NCBI GenBank assembly: GCA_025449115.1
Contig: JAHLKC010000158.1
Coordinates: 20,663 to 84,662, forward strand
Direction: 5' to 3'
Length of the DNA: 64,000 nt
From: Chytridium lagenaria
Taxonomy: Eukaryota > Chytridiomycota > Chytridiomycetes > Chytridiales > Chytridiaceae
A program made the position numbers and the translations under genes. Below the pieces are notes generated by a model. That model saw only the letters and a list, made by a program, of their open reading frames with translations. It was not told the DNA's origin and made no database searches. Positions 1 to 10,140 of the stretch are shown here, in pieces; position 1 is the first letter of the stretch; each line of letters opens with the position of its first letter.

Positions 1-173
1 ATAAGAATGATCGGCAGCGGAATTGAACCGAGATGGAAGAGAGAGAGAGTGGCTTAACTGGCTTTTATGGTTGACTCACTCCTCAGTTATTGCATGGTGA
101 ATCATAACCCTAAATAGGAATGAATTAATTGATAGTTAATTAAATGTAGAAAAGAATGAATGAAATTATATGA

Positions 174-200
174 CTAGGGGGTAGGCCCGCCTTCGGCGAG
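174..200 (-). other. Helitron 3' terminus: hairpin plus CTAG
   Basis: The plus strand reads CTAGGGGGTAGGCC and then CGCCTTCGGCG. On the minus strand this is a small GC-rich hairpin with a 3-base loop, followed by a short spacer and CTAG, with T as the next base. This is the canonical Helitron termination signal. Confidence 0.85.
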
Positions 201-543
201 ATTTTTTTTTGGACGAATTTTGCAAAAGCAATGATGAATTATATTTCAATTTTTCAATATATATACAGCGATTTGCATACGGCATGGCTAGTAGATGGTT
301 CAAAAGTCCGAATCATCATCCAAAGCTCCTCGGAAGTCTCCAGTAGCTAAAAGGAAGCAATGGGTGGTGAGATTGATGTAGAGGTTTGTTTCACCAGTCC
401 GGGACGATTTTCCTCTTTTCATTGTCACAGGAACCATCAGAAGATTACCCTCTCGTGGAGTAACCGCAATGGTGTTCTTGGTCAGAGCAGTTGGTTTGAC
501 GTAGAAGTTTGAAGTGGTCGCATCATAGACTGGGACTGTTTGG

Positions 544-987
544 TTAGTTTTGTTTTGGTTTTTGCTTACATGGTATTTGTTGTCCGGTTCGGTTTTTTGA
601 AAATGTAGTCATAGTGATTCCGTAATCACTCATTCTGATTTCTGGTGAGTTCGTTTTTTCGCAGATTGTTCTGAATATGTCTAAGTGCCCCGTGGTTGGC
701 TGAAGAGCGATCAGGTATCTGTCGCCTTGTCCTCGGTTGAAATCTCCTTTGAGTTCCACTTTGAGGGCTGCACCAATTATATAAAAGGTGAGGTCTTTGT
801 TTGATATCATCACATTGTTGTTCGACACGGTGGCAGGAATAGTGGAGGATAGGATGGATACGGTTTCAGGATTGGTATTTTGGAGGATCAGGAGTTTTTC
901 TGTAAGGGAGTGAAGTAGGGATACGTTGAGACCGGCGGCGGAGGTTTCAGGTGGAAGGGGATTTTTGATGATTTTGCGCTTCATCAA
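544..987 (-). CDS. Helitron-borne small ORF, unknown function
   Basis: This 147-residue ORF near the 3' end of the Helitron begins MMKRKIIKNP. I do not recognise a family. A central stretch alternates beta-strand-like segments (FYIIGAALKVEL, DRYLIALQP), so a small OB-fold or other beta-rich protein is possible but unproven. The ORF starts eleven bases after the neighbouring 94-residue ORF ends, so the two may be parts of one reading frame broken by an indel. Some Helitrons carry accessory single-strand-binding genes, but nothing here proves that role. Confidence 0.4.
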   Translation of the reverse strand: MMKRKIIKNPLPPETSAAGLNVSLLHSLTEKLLILQNTNPETVSILSSTIPATVSNNNVMISNKDLTFYIIGAALKVELKGDFNRGQGDRYLIALQPTTGHLDIFRTICEKTNSPEIRMSDYGITMTTFSKNRTGQQIPCKQKPKQN

Positions 988-997
988 TTCACGGTTT

Positions 998-1282
998 CTA
1001 TTTTCGGGTTTTTTGTTTGCTTTTGTCTATAGTGCCAACTTCCGTTCTTTTTCGTTTTGGTTCCAAAGTTTGTTGGGATGTTGAAGATTCCAAGGGGTTA
1101 TCTGCAGCAGTTGCGTTGGGAGAGTGTGGGTTTTCTGAATCAGGTGTTTGGAGGTTCATGGATTTGAGGTCGTTGGGCTGAGGAACGGAAGTTTCACTAT
1201 CCATTTTATTTTTTTTTGGGTGGAGAATTTCTTCGATGGTTCCCTTTTTTCTTCTTTTATGTTCGAAGTTCGTGTCTCCCAT
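998..1282 (-). CDS. Helitron-borne basic low-complexity ORF
   Basis: This 94-residue ORF is rich in Lys, Ser, Pro and Asn. It has basic clusters at both ends (HKRRKKG near residue 8, PKRKRTEV near residue 75) that resemble nuclear localisation signals. It lies between the helicase end and the 147-residue ORF on the same strand and may be the N-terminal part of that protein. No family is recognised. Confidence 0.3.
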   Translation of the reverse strand: MGDTNFEHKRRKKGTIEEILHPKKNKMDSETSVPQPNDLKSMNLQTPDSENPHSPNATAADNPLESSTSQQTLEPKRKRTEVGTIDKSKQKTRK

Positions 1283-1456
1283 TGTTCCCTTTTTTTATAT
1301 GTCTTTGTATTCGTTTTTGTATATAATTAGTCTCTCTATAATTTTTGTTATCTTTTCAAGTTTTTTTCGTAATGGTTTATTTCCTTTGTTCCTATATTCT
1401 ATTCTCTTTTTTTTATTTTATTTTACATTAAATTGGTTTTAAAGTATGGTCTTTAT

Positions 1457-4400
1457 TTATTGACTTAGCACTTCAGTATATACAACATTTTTCGTTCGTT
1501 GCAACTTTTCTTCTGATATTGCTAGAATCTTGACGTTGGCTTGGTTTGTTGCTCTTGATAATGCGACATATAGTTGACCGTGAGTAAAGACAGGTTCGGG
1601 TAAGTATATTCCAACAACCGGAATTGTTTGACCTTGTGCTTTATTGACGGTAAGGGCATACGCGAGTTTTATCGGAAACTGTTTTCGTCTCAACGTGAAA
1701 GGAAGGCCGGATGAAGATGATGATGACATCGGAATTCGTGGAATAAATACACGTTTTCCTTTATGTGATCCGATCACAATTTCCGCTTCAATTACGTTTC
1801 GATGGAGTTGTTTGCAAATAAGACGTGTGCCATTGCACAACCCAGCCGGTGGATCAAGATTACGTAATAATATGATAGGGCTGTGTTGTTTCAAGCGAAG
1901 TAGGTGGGGCGATATTCCGGAAATCTCTAAAGTATTTAGAAATTCGATTTGGTATAAACCATTTGGATCTTCAGGCACTGAATCAAAACTGGAGTATATC
2001 GTCTCTTCCCCCGGTAGAAGCTCGAGAATTTTGCTGTTTAAATGATTTACGTATTCGTTGCGTGTGGCCAAAATAGCTCGATCTACTATCCATCTCGGAT
2101 TGCGATAATGAGAATGAATATCGGAAAAGACAAAGTCTATCAATTCTTGTTCGGCGTCGGATAAAGTGTCAGGAGTTGCAGAAATTATTATAGAAGGTGG
2201 TATTTGAATACGACCTTCTTCATCTCTTTCTTCGTCACCATTTCCGACACGCAAAAGCCATTGACGAAAAGAAGCATCGTCCGACACTCGCATATTTTGT
2301 CGAAGACGAATTATATGAACGTCATGCCATATATATGATCGAGAAAGTGAGCTACTGATAATTTGTTCCCTTGATCCTTTTGGGATGACTGTAAGAATCT
2401 GACGAAAGTCTCCGCACAGAACTATGGTTTCCCACCAAACATCTTTTCACTGTCTGCCAGATCTCGAAAGGTTCTATCTACCGTTTCGAAAACATGCTTG
2501 TGCATCATAGGCGCTTCATCCCAAATAATAAGTCGGGTTTCGTGTAGCAACTTCGCAGTTTCACTATTTTTCTTAATGTTGCATGTTGTCGCGGTATCTG
2601 TATCGAGGGGAATTTTAATCTTGAGTGCGATGTGCGACCTCCGATCATATTAATTGCAGCGATGCCCGACGATGCTGTGGCAAGTGCAATTTGGTTTCTA
2701 TTTCGAATCGTCGCGAGAAGACATGAACAAAGAAATGTTTTTCCAGATCCTCCTGGACCATCGATGAAAAACACTTCTCCCAAGTTTTCTTCAACACTCG
2801 TCATTATCGTTTGAAATGCCTCGCGTTGATCATTATTGAAGACGTTATATCCATTAAGATGCTCTTCTGGAATGGCGAGATTCAACTCTTCACGAATAAG
2901 TACAGGCAAACCGTCTATAGAAGATATTTGGTCAAGCGTGGGAAGATCAAAATCGTCAATATTTCGATGATGTTGTTGAACTATGTTGCTGATATGTTGG
3001 AGCACGGCTTGTTGGCGGAGCTGATCATTCATGATTCCTTGATGGAAAAAATCTTCAGACATGGCTTCCCAGTAGTTATTCCAAAGGTCAATAACTGATG
3101 CGGGCTCACAAAACACTAAAAGTATTGCAAATAGCTGTCTGAGCGCATATGGAGACTGGAAAATTACGGCTTCTTCCATGCAATCTGTAACGTGAGAATC
3201 CGCTTCTAACAGATGTAGCTCTTGTGCAGCAGCTTTAAAGGTTGGGAAAGGCACGCCATTGACTGTTCGGAGAGATTGAAAACTTGTAGGTCCGCGTACA
3301 TGCAATAAAAGTAAACGTAGAAAATATCGTTCACCCTCAGAAGGATGAACTGTATACATTCGTCCAACAGCATAATTCCGTTGTCTCCAAACCCACTTTC
3401 TTCCTGTGTTTTGCCAAACGAAATGTTCTGGTAATTCTGAGTACGTATAAACGCGAGCAGATTCGTCACGTTGATTGAGAGTGAAAAATTCGGTCAACAT
3501 AGTTTTTCGTAGTCTCTCATCGTTTGCAATAGTTTGAAGATCGGCGGACTCATTATAGACAACGTAATTAGCATTCGGCAAATGCACTTGAAGTCTATAC
3601 ACAACAGGAGATAATTCACCAAGGGTGAAACTAAAAATTCGCCAACATGCTTCCGGTGCGGCAATCCATCGAGTGTCAACAAACTGTTTAATCTCGTCGG
3701 ATGAACTAACTTCTACGAAGGCACTATCATGACCTTGATAATATGTTAATGGAAGAACGGCTTAATAACGAATACCTTTTAAAATATACTTATACAAATA
3801 CTTAACCGCTTTAATACTGCTGCAAACTTCGACGTTTATATGGCAGTTGAACTTTACGCTAAGATAGGGATTGTAAGGAACTACCCATCGATTATCCAAG
3901 TTTACTCCATGTTTTCTCACTCTTCGTCCGTCATCTCGTCTACGATATAATGGATATGAGTCCCTTCCTTGCGTAGTAGCTTCTTGAAATTCACGGGGAT
4001 ACCGTTTCGAACAATGCCCATTTTGCATGCATGCACTATTAGGTCTAAAAGCACCACACGGTCCATGAACCATGTGATCGGAAACGACTGCGTATAATTG
4101 AGGTTCTTCTTCCCGATCAGGAAATTCTGCGCGAATTACAGCATCGTAATCATCAGCCGTGGAGAATCGATGATGTGGAGCAAGAATGATTAACAGGTGC
4201 ACATGAGGTAATCCTCTTTTCTGAAATTCAACGGAGTAAGCCCATGCTATCACGTCACCAAATATTTTCTTGGTAACAATCTCGTTTTTGAGCTCCTTCA
4301 CTTTCCCGTTGAAAACTCGAACCACAACATCAGGTCGATCTTGCGCTGACTGATTCGGTAGTAATTCTCGACGAATCTCCCGCCAGTTCGGATTACACGT

Positions 4401-5710
4401 CATCGTAACAAATAAAGATGGTTTTCCAAACTTCGCAACAATCTTCATGGCATCTTGGTATCGTTGGTGTAAATACCGTGGACTACCAACAAATGACGAC
4501 GGTAATACTGTTCTCCCAACATTTGCGGCATCTGTTTCCCCGTTCTGTACTGCATCTTGAATACCAAAATATAAATCAGATCGAATCGCGTCTTGCTCAC
4601 GTCGAAGATAATTTAAACGCTCAGATTCTATCTTAACATAATTATCAACCACATATTGCTGCAACAAACGCCCGCCGCGAAGAATTAATGATGTAGACTC
4701 GTCTCGTAACTGAAGCTTGAAACAATAATAATCGCGACTTGTAACTTTTTTGTTTTGACGATTTAAAACATTAGGAGACCATCCTTGATCGCCGAAAGGA
4801 AAGAATAATGGATATTGCATAGCGTCATATGCACCGGAAAGATCCGATATTCGTTGCAATTGATTATCAAAAGGCCGCACAACAACTTCACGGTTCATTA
4901 TACCGGAAGGATTATGTCCTTATGTGAATGTTAGAATTTATACATAGAAAGTTTATATACCATCAGTCCATAAGGCGGCAACCTGTGACGCTTGAGGTCT
5001 ATTATACCGTCGTTGATCAAGATTCGGAATATCAAGGCGTAAAGACAAAGAAAACCCATCCAAATTGGGAAGTTCTGCCGCGGAACGAAAGACGGAGATA
5101 TATGGATTCACATCACGTAACAAATTCTGTAATGTCCGAACTTTAACGGGATCCAAGTCTGGGAAAACGTCCATTCTATGATCGAATTCGTGTTCGGTAT
5201 CAAAGAAATATAATTGTAAAAACTTTGGGCGTTGATTTCCATCAGGCAGTAATGATCCTATCCTATGATAAATAGAACCATGCACCCGAAACGTATATAC
5301 TCCATCCCGACCATTCGCCAATTCTATATCCAATTGTACTCCCAATGACGTAAAACCAAAAAGGGAATTATAACTCCGAATGTTGCGACAAAACTCAGTA
5401 TTATTAGAGAAAAGCTCCAAGAGATACGGAGGAGGAGACGACGATGGTAACGAAATCTTGCCCCCATCACAACAAAATAACGGTGACTCCAAGGAAATCG
5501 TCGAGCAAAACAGTATTCACATAAAACAGCAGGCGGAAGCAAATGTTCAACATCTGTAGGTCCCTCGAAAAAAAAGCAAGCTAACCGAGCACTCCCATGT
5601 CGTCTTCTATAACGCTCTCTACGTATACGCCGAATTTCCTGTCGCACATTTTCACTTTGAGCTGCTCGTTGACGGCGACGTCTATCAGTATTGGATTGCC
5701 TACATCCGTA
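1457..5710 (-). pseudogene. Helitron Rep-PIF1 helicase, interrupted
   Basis: This is the transposase of the Helitron. In order on the minus strand: an Arg-rich N-terminus (about 5700-5580); the Helitron-like N domain with a Cys-pair motif (about 5520); the HUH Rep nuclease with FVTMTCNPNW (about 4400), the two-His motif GLPHVHLLI (about 4200) and the two-Tyr motif KYLYKYILKG (about 3790); then a PIF1-type helicase with Walker A GPGGSGKT (about 2755), the IIWDEAPMMHKH box (about 2510), KAQGQT (about 1640) and LYVALSRAT (about 1560). Breaks: single-base losses near 5488, 2615 and 2430, and an in-frame TAA at 3762-3764. The three stops near 4920-4950 are not damage; they lie in a 42-base intron. 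Whether the indels are real decay or read errors is open, but the TAA looks real. Confidence 0.85.
4919..4960 (-). other. 42-base intron in Helitron Rep
   Basis: On the minus strand the segment starts GTATAT, contains the branch-like TTCTAACA and ends ATAAG. Removing it joins WTDG to HNPSGIMNREV in one frame, matching the usual continuity of Helitron Rep proteins at this point. The length is a multiple of three, so frame is kept, but the intron holds three stop codons. Confidence 0.65.
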
Positions 5711-6148
5711 TCACTATACATATTCATTGAACTAAAGAACCTCTCAGTCTCTCGCTGCACATCACTCTGCTGATGTCGTCGACGTCTTCGAGCAAAAGTG
5801 TTTGCTTCGCGCCGACTTTGTCGAACCGAATCCGTCTCTTGACTATCAAATCAATACCACTTCCCACGTCATTCAATACCTTGAATCCATCCACCGTAAC
5901 CGTTTGCAACAAACTACGGAAATATTTATAAATAACCCACTATATGATTCCCCCACCGTCTCAAAACACGGATAACAACAATAACATCATCAATTATTAA
6001 AATTCTACTTTTTTTTATTTTATTTGTTCACGTGGGAACGACCCAATGAATACGATCCGTTAACCCGCCAATAAGAATGGTCGGTGAGGACGGACACCAT
6101 AAGAATTTTATAATATTAGATGAGTTGAATGAATGAATGAGAATGAGT

Positions 6149-6627
6149 TGTGAAGGGATGGACGTGTCTATAGGGTGTTAGGCGCGTTTTGGGGGGTTTT
6201 CGTAACGTGTCTTCACGCGGTGACGCGTCTGTAACGCGTGTATTGTAGCGTGACGCGTAACGAGAGGGCCTATAGTGGACAAGAAGTTAGTATTTTCGTG
6301 TCTGCGCTTGGAGAGTGTCTTAGGAGGGAGTGTCTTTTTCTTGGAAATACCTTTTGTCTTCTGGTGACGCTAGGAACGGGGTGCTTGTTTGTTGAACGGT
6401 TTCCTGTATGTGTCTAGGGGGAGTAAAGGGGGATTTTACCTGTTTGGAGGACGTCTCGAGAGGGTACACTTTGTAAAGGCGGTTTTGAAATAAATACGTT
6501 CTTTATTCACTACACGCGTTCATCGTTCCTATACATAGTTTGATACCGTCTCGCCATCCCTATCGTCCTCCACGAGGTTCCAACACGACGAGTCAAGCTT
6601 ACCTGTCACGGTACCCGTTCCTTGACA
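6149..6627 (+). repeat. 5' LTR
   Basis: Starts TGTGAAGGG and ends CTTGACA. It matches the 3' LTR along its full length. It contains an AATAAA polyadenylation-like signal near 6489. All differences between the two LTRs lie in the first 210 bases or so; the rest is identical. The next bases, beginning at TGG (about 6632), could be part of a primer-binding site, but I could not assign a tRNA. Confidence 0.9.
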
Positions 6628-6695
6628 GAAGTGGTTGCGTCCAGTTTTGAACAAAACCGATCGAGTCCCCAAGGTTAGAACTCGATCACCTTCCA

Positions 6696-9359
6696 ATGAT
6701 GACGGCACTTGCCTCTTCCGACGTCCCGATCTTCGATGGTACCAACGAGTATCGTTTCCGAGAAGAGCTGGCCAAGCTCTACTCCAGGATCAAGCTGATG
6801 GGTTCGAAGGCTACAGATGATGCCATCATCGAGTACATTATCGCTCACTGCTTCCCAGGAGCGGAGCATGTCAGGTCCACGGCAAAAGAATGGCAGCGGG
6901 TCACAAAGTCGGCAAAGCAGCCCATCCTTTTCGTTAACTTTTTGAATCATTTGAAGGACGTATGGGGCTATGCAAACACAACAGTGACGCTTCAGCACCT
7001 CTACGCCCTCTCTCATCGATATAAAGGCATGCCAATCACCAACCCGTGGTGGGAAGGGATTGTAGCAAACTTCAAGAGGTTGCAAAGCAGGATGGCTACG
7101 AAACCGACGGATCCGGAGATGGTGGACTTTGTGATGGCCCCTATGAGTGACACCATGAAGAATGGTGTTGCAGAGACCATCTACAGGTTTCGACAGACGG
7201 CGGCAATCAAGGCATCGATGGCAGCGGCTTCGGGTTCGACGGCAGCTTCAGTCTTGGTTGAGAGTGTTGGGGGGTCTGGTATAGCTACCCAACCGTCGGG
7301 AGGAGCTCCAAGCATCAGCATCAATGACGTCGAGCGGCCGTTCACGCTGGATGAGGTTGAAGCCGCTGTAAGGAGCTACCTCAAGGTGATGAGACAGTTT
7401 ACGGTGTTCGGCATGGAGGAGAGGGGTGCTGGGGTTGTGGATCCCGTAACGGAGGTGTTGGCGAAGGGTGCTTTCGGTTCTCCAGGGTGGCAAAGTGGTT
7501 TTGGAGGAGTACAGTTGGGCGAGGGTTTTGGACAGATGGGTGGTTTTAACATGGGGCATCAGGCGATGGGTGGAGTTCACGGCATTGACATTTTGGGAGG
7601 GGTTGGGGGGGAAAATCTACTGGAGAAAGCGAGGCTAGAAGAGCAGAGCAAGGCAGATAACTTTGCGAGGCTCATGAGTACAACTCCGTCTAAAAACCCC
7701 TCCCAACCTCAAGCAAGTACCCAGCCCGGCAAGCAAGTCCGTTTTGCAGACCCCAAGCAGGATCAAGCGCTGCAGGACCTCACTCTGCAGTTCCAAGACA
7801 TGAAGCTTTTCGTCAACAAAGTCAACAAACAACTAGACGTACTCACGAACGCAATTCTGAAACCATCGCAAGCGGTCAAGGCTAAGAATCCGCCAGGGGA
7901 GAAGACAGCTACGGGGCTTTTTCATGAGGTGGACTCCATGGTGATGGGGACGGCGGCGTCTCAGGGTGTAAGATGTTACTATTGCGGTCTCCCAGGACAC
8001 TATAAGGATCAATGCGAGATCCTTGTTAAAGACATCCTAGCAGGCGCTAAGGTGATTATAGCACCCGACAGACGGCTCCATTGGGTGGTGACGGACGTAG
8101 AGACGGGTGCAAGGAAGTTGGGAGAGGAGGTTAAAGGTCACCGCGAGGGGGCGCGGCATCATGTGATGGAGGTGGGGGAGGACCCGACTTACCAGGCAGC
8201 TCTCTCTCAAGTGGATTTCTCCCTGACTATCGAGGGGTATGCGTTCAGCTTGGGCTCTGCTCTTGCAACGGAGGGGACACCACGCTGCAAGTCACCACCT
8301 GGAGCATCAGAGTCGGTTGTCACGGGGGAAACCACAGAAGAGATCCTAGTAGTAGAGGTCCAGTCGTTTTCGCCGTCCATAGCACCGTCAGACGTCTCAG
8401 AGGCGGAAGCACTGCGAGTGGTGGAGTCTCTGAACATGGAGGGTATCGGAAAGCCTGGTGATGGGGTACCGGTTTGGGTGATCTGTGAGGAAGTAGCCAA
8501 AGCGAGGGGCACGGCTGTTGTGGATGTGCAGGTTAAGAGGGTTAGGGATCCATTGGATGAGGGGGAGCAACCCCCACGTGTTGCGATCGACTGGCCCCCG
8601 AAGCCTGGTCAAGCGGTGGTCTACCCACGGAGGATGGACCGACCCTCAAAGACGACCACCATAGAACCGACAACCTTACAACCAAGAATACCTTTACCGA
8701 CGGGAATAAAGACGGGGACCCATACGAATCCTACTGTGACGGCCACAGTTCCCACGGTGCAACAGGGTCCGGGTTTGAGCGTGGAAGAGTCGTTTCCGAG
8801 GGCTCCAGCGGATAATGTGGTGGCAGACGTCGATGAGGACGCGGAGATGGGTGAGGAAGGAGATGCGCAAGGGAAAAGGAGCAGGAGAAGGAAGAAGAAG
8901 AAGAGTTCGGGAGCGGAAAAGTCGGCAGAAAAAGCGACAACGTTGGAAGCTGGAAGTGTTGAGAGGGGAGGATCAGTAGGGCCTGGGGGTTCAGAGACGG
9001 GTAACGAAGCGTCAAAACCACTAGGCCCCTCTATATCCTTACCCGCTCCTCCCCCTCAAGACTACGCTATGCGCAGGGGCATCCATCTGACTCAAGGGGA
9101 GCTTCTTGTCGTGATAGACAAGCTTTTCAACCAGTCGGTGGATGCGTCAATGACGTGGGGACAGTTCCTGGCCTTTTCCCCAAGAGCAGTTCGTATGGTG
9201 ATGGACAGGATAAAGGCTCGAAAGGTCCCCTTTGACGCTATTCCTGAAGGACCAGATGGCATGGCGGTGGACGAGGCTGTACTCGCAGCGTTCAACACGA
9301 AGGCTGTGCCTGAGGAGGACATGTACGACAGGTTTCTTAGCTGCTTTCTGGATGAATAG
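6696..9359 (+). CDS. Retrotransposon Gag polyprotein with CCHC zinc knuckle
   Basis: An unbroken 887-residue ORF beginning 68 bases after the 5' LTR. The first 170 residues are helical and capsid-like (DVPIFDGTNEYRFREELAKL, then a WQRVTKSA segment). A Gly-rich region follows (residues 235-300). A CCHC knuckle, CYYCGLPGHYKDQC, sits near residue 427. The tail is acidic, Pro- and Lys-rich, with a run of basic residues (KRSRRRKKKKSS) near residue 728. It packages element RNA into particles. The ATG at 6696 is used because it is the first in the frame and gives the capsid-like start. The tail is unusually long for a Ty3/gypsy Gag. It is the one clearly intact gene of the element. Confidence 0.85.
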   Translation: MMTALASSDVPIFDGTNEYRFREELAKLYSRIKLMGSKATDDAIIEYIIAHCFPGAEHVRSTAKEWQRVTKSAKQPILFVNFLNHLKDVWGYANTTVTLQHLYALSHRYKGMPITNPWWEGIVANFKRLQSRMATKPTDPEMVDFVMAPMSDTMKNGVAETIYRFRQTAAIKASMAAASGSTAASVLVESVGGSGIATQPSGGAPSISINDVERPFTLDEVEAAVRSYLKVMRQFTVFGMEERGAGVVDPVTEVLAKGAFGSPGWQSGFGGVQLGEGFGQMGGFNMGHQAMGGVHGIDILGGVGGENLLEKARLEEQSKADNFARLMSTTPSKNPSQPQASTQPGKQVRFADPKQDQALQDLTLQFQDMKLFVNKVNKQLDVLTNAILKPSQAVKAKNPPGEKTATGLFHEVDSMVMGTAASQGVRCYYCGLPGHYKDQCEILVKDILAGAKVIIAPDRRLHWVVTDVETGARKLGEEVKGHREGARHHVMEVGEDPTYQAALSQVDFSLTIEGYAFSLGSALATEGTPRCKSPPGASESVVTGETTEEILVVEVQSFSPSIAPSDVSEAEALRVVESLNMEGIGKPGDGVPVWVICEEVAKARGTAVVDVQVKRVRDPLDEGEQPPRVAIDWPPKPGQAVVYPRRMDRPSKTTTIEPTTLQPRIPLPTGIKTGTHTNPTVTATVPTVQQGPGLSVEESFPRAPADNVVADVDEDAEMGEEGDAQGKRSRRRKKKKSSGAEKSAEKATTLEAGSVERGGSVGPGGSETGNEASKPLGPSISLPAPPPQDYAMRRGIHLTQGELLVVIDKLFNQSVDASMTWGQFLAFSPRAVRMVMDRIKARKVPFDAIPEGPDGMAVDEAVLAAFNTKAVPEEDMYDRFLSCFLDE

Positions 9360-9379
9360 ACCTGGACAAGGTTACTGGT

Positions 9380-10140
9380 GGGAAAATCACAGCAGAGCGG
9401 GCTGGTCAGGGCGCTGACGGGGTCACGGTCGAGTCCAACTCCTTAGACGTCGTCAACGTGATGAACTACAAGGTTTCTGTCGATGACGTCTTGAGTTTTT
9501 CCACAGAACTAGCCGAGGAGGACGGTGGAGAGTTTGGGAGGCCGGAGCACAATTACGAAACTCGCTGCAAGGTTGTGTGTGCGAGTCCGTCAGTGCCCCA
9601 CGTCAAAGTCGGTCTCGGTCCAGACGCGGTTTATCTGGAAAAGTTACGTTAGATGGGGGATCACAAGTCATCACCGTTCGTCTATCCATTTATGAACGTG
9701 TAGCAGCAACAGCGGGGATTGAAGAGGGTGCTTCTATCAGCATGCGCGGTGCTCATGGCCACACTAGGAAACTAGTTGGTCTGGTGCCACGGCTTCCTGT
9801 GGGCATTTTTGGATTCACGTACTTTGTACAAGCCTTCATCATCGACGACCGCATTGACCCGAAGCCTCCTTTTGGCCTTCTCTGGGCCAACCCTTCCTGG
9901 ATCTTGCGCGAGCAGAGACCTCGTGGTCGGAGAATGGTGACCAGTGGACGCGTTTTCGAAGTCAGCAAGACCCCAAACTCGCCCTTAAAGCCAAGACGGT
10001 GGATGTACGCGACAAGGACAACCATACAACATGTCGAGTTTCCGTCAAGCAAGAGCGATGCACAACGACAGCTTCGCCTGTTTCTCGTGAAGCCTAGACG
10101 CACTATCTTGGCTGGAACAGGCACGCTTACGTTCTTGCGT
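9380..10140 (+). CDS. Retrotransposon aspartic protease region (start of pol)
   Basis: Two overlapping frames (9458-9652 and 9577-10464) together encode a retropepsin-like domain. The active-site triad is in VTLDGGSQV (about 9645), a D-x-G motif followed by Ser as in fungal gypsy proteases. The usual lead-in of short beta strands (HVKVGLGPDAVYL) is in the other frame, so one base is probably missing near 9640. The domain continues with PVGIFGFTYFVQAFIIDD and the GLLWANPSW segment that replaces the common LLGRPW box. It cleaves the Gag-Pol polyprotein. Coding quality is lost after about 10140, where a T-rich tract begins. Confidence 0.65.

Larger units (their letters stand above)
174..6120 (-). 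mobile_element. Helitron, near full-length, termini identified
   Basis: Rolling-circle DNA transposon read on the minus strand. The 3' end lies at 174-177 (CTAG on both strands), preceded in element orientation by a short hairpin (stem CGCC/GGCG, 188-198) about ten bases inside, as is standard for Helitrons. The 5' end is placed at 6120: the minus strand there begins TCTAATATTATAAAATTC, with the expected 5' TC and an AT-rich start. The flanks are A (173) and T (6121), which is the AT target dinucleotide these elements insert into without target duplication. Joining the flanks gives a continuous GAATGAA-rich stretch, as an empty site should. The element holds a Rep-helicase gene and two small ORFs. 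It ends only 28 bases from the LTR retrotransposon. The termini are seen; the exact 5' boundary is inference. Confidence 0.85.

Noticed and set aside
1..20. Possible end of a second Helitron: ATAAGAATGATCGG matches 6071-6084 at 13 of 14 bases.
   Set aside because: The rest of the 5' terminal sequence does not follow, and no TC/GA terminus is present; the match is too short to support a second element.
6628..6660. Primer-binding site complementary to a specific tRNA.
   Set aside because: TGG is present near the LTR end and TTTTGAAC could pair with a T-loop, but spacing does not fit a complete tRNA 3' end and no tRNA could be named.
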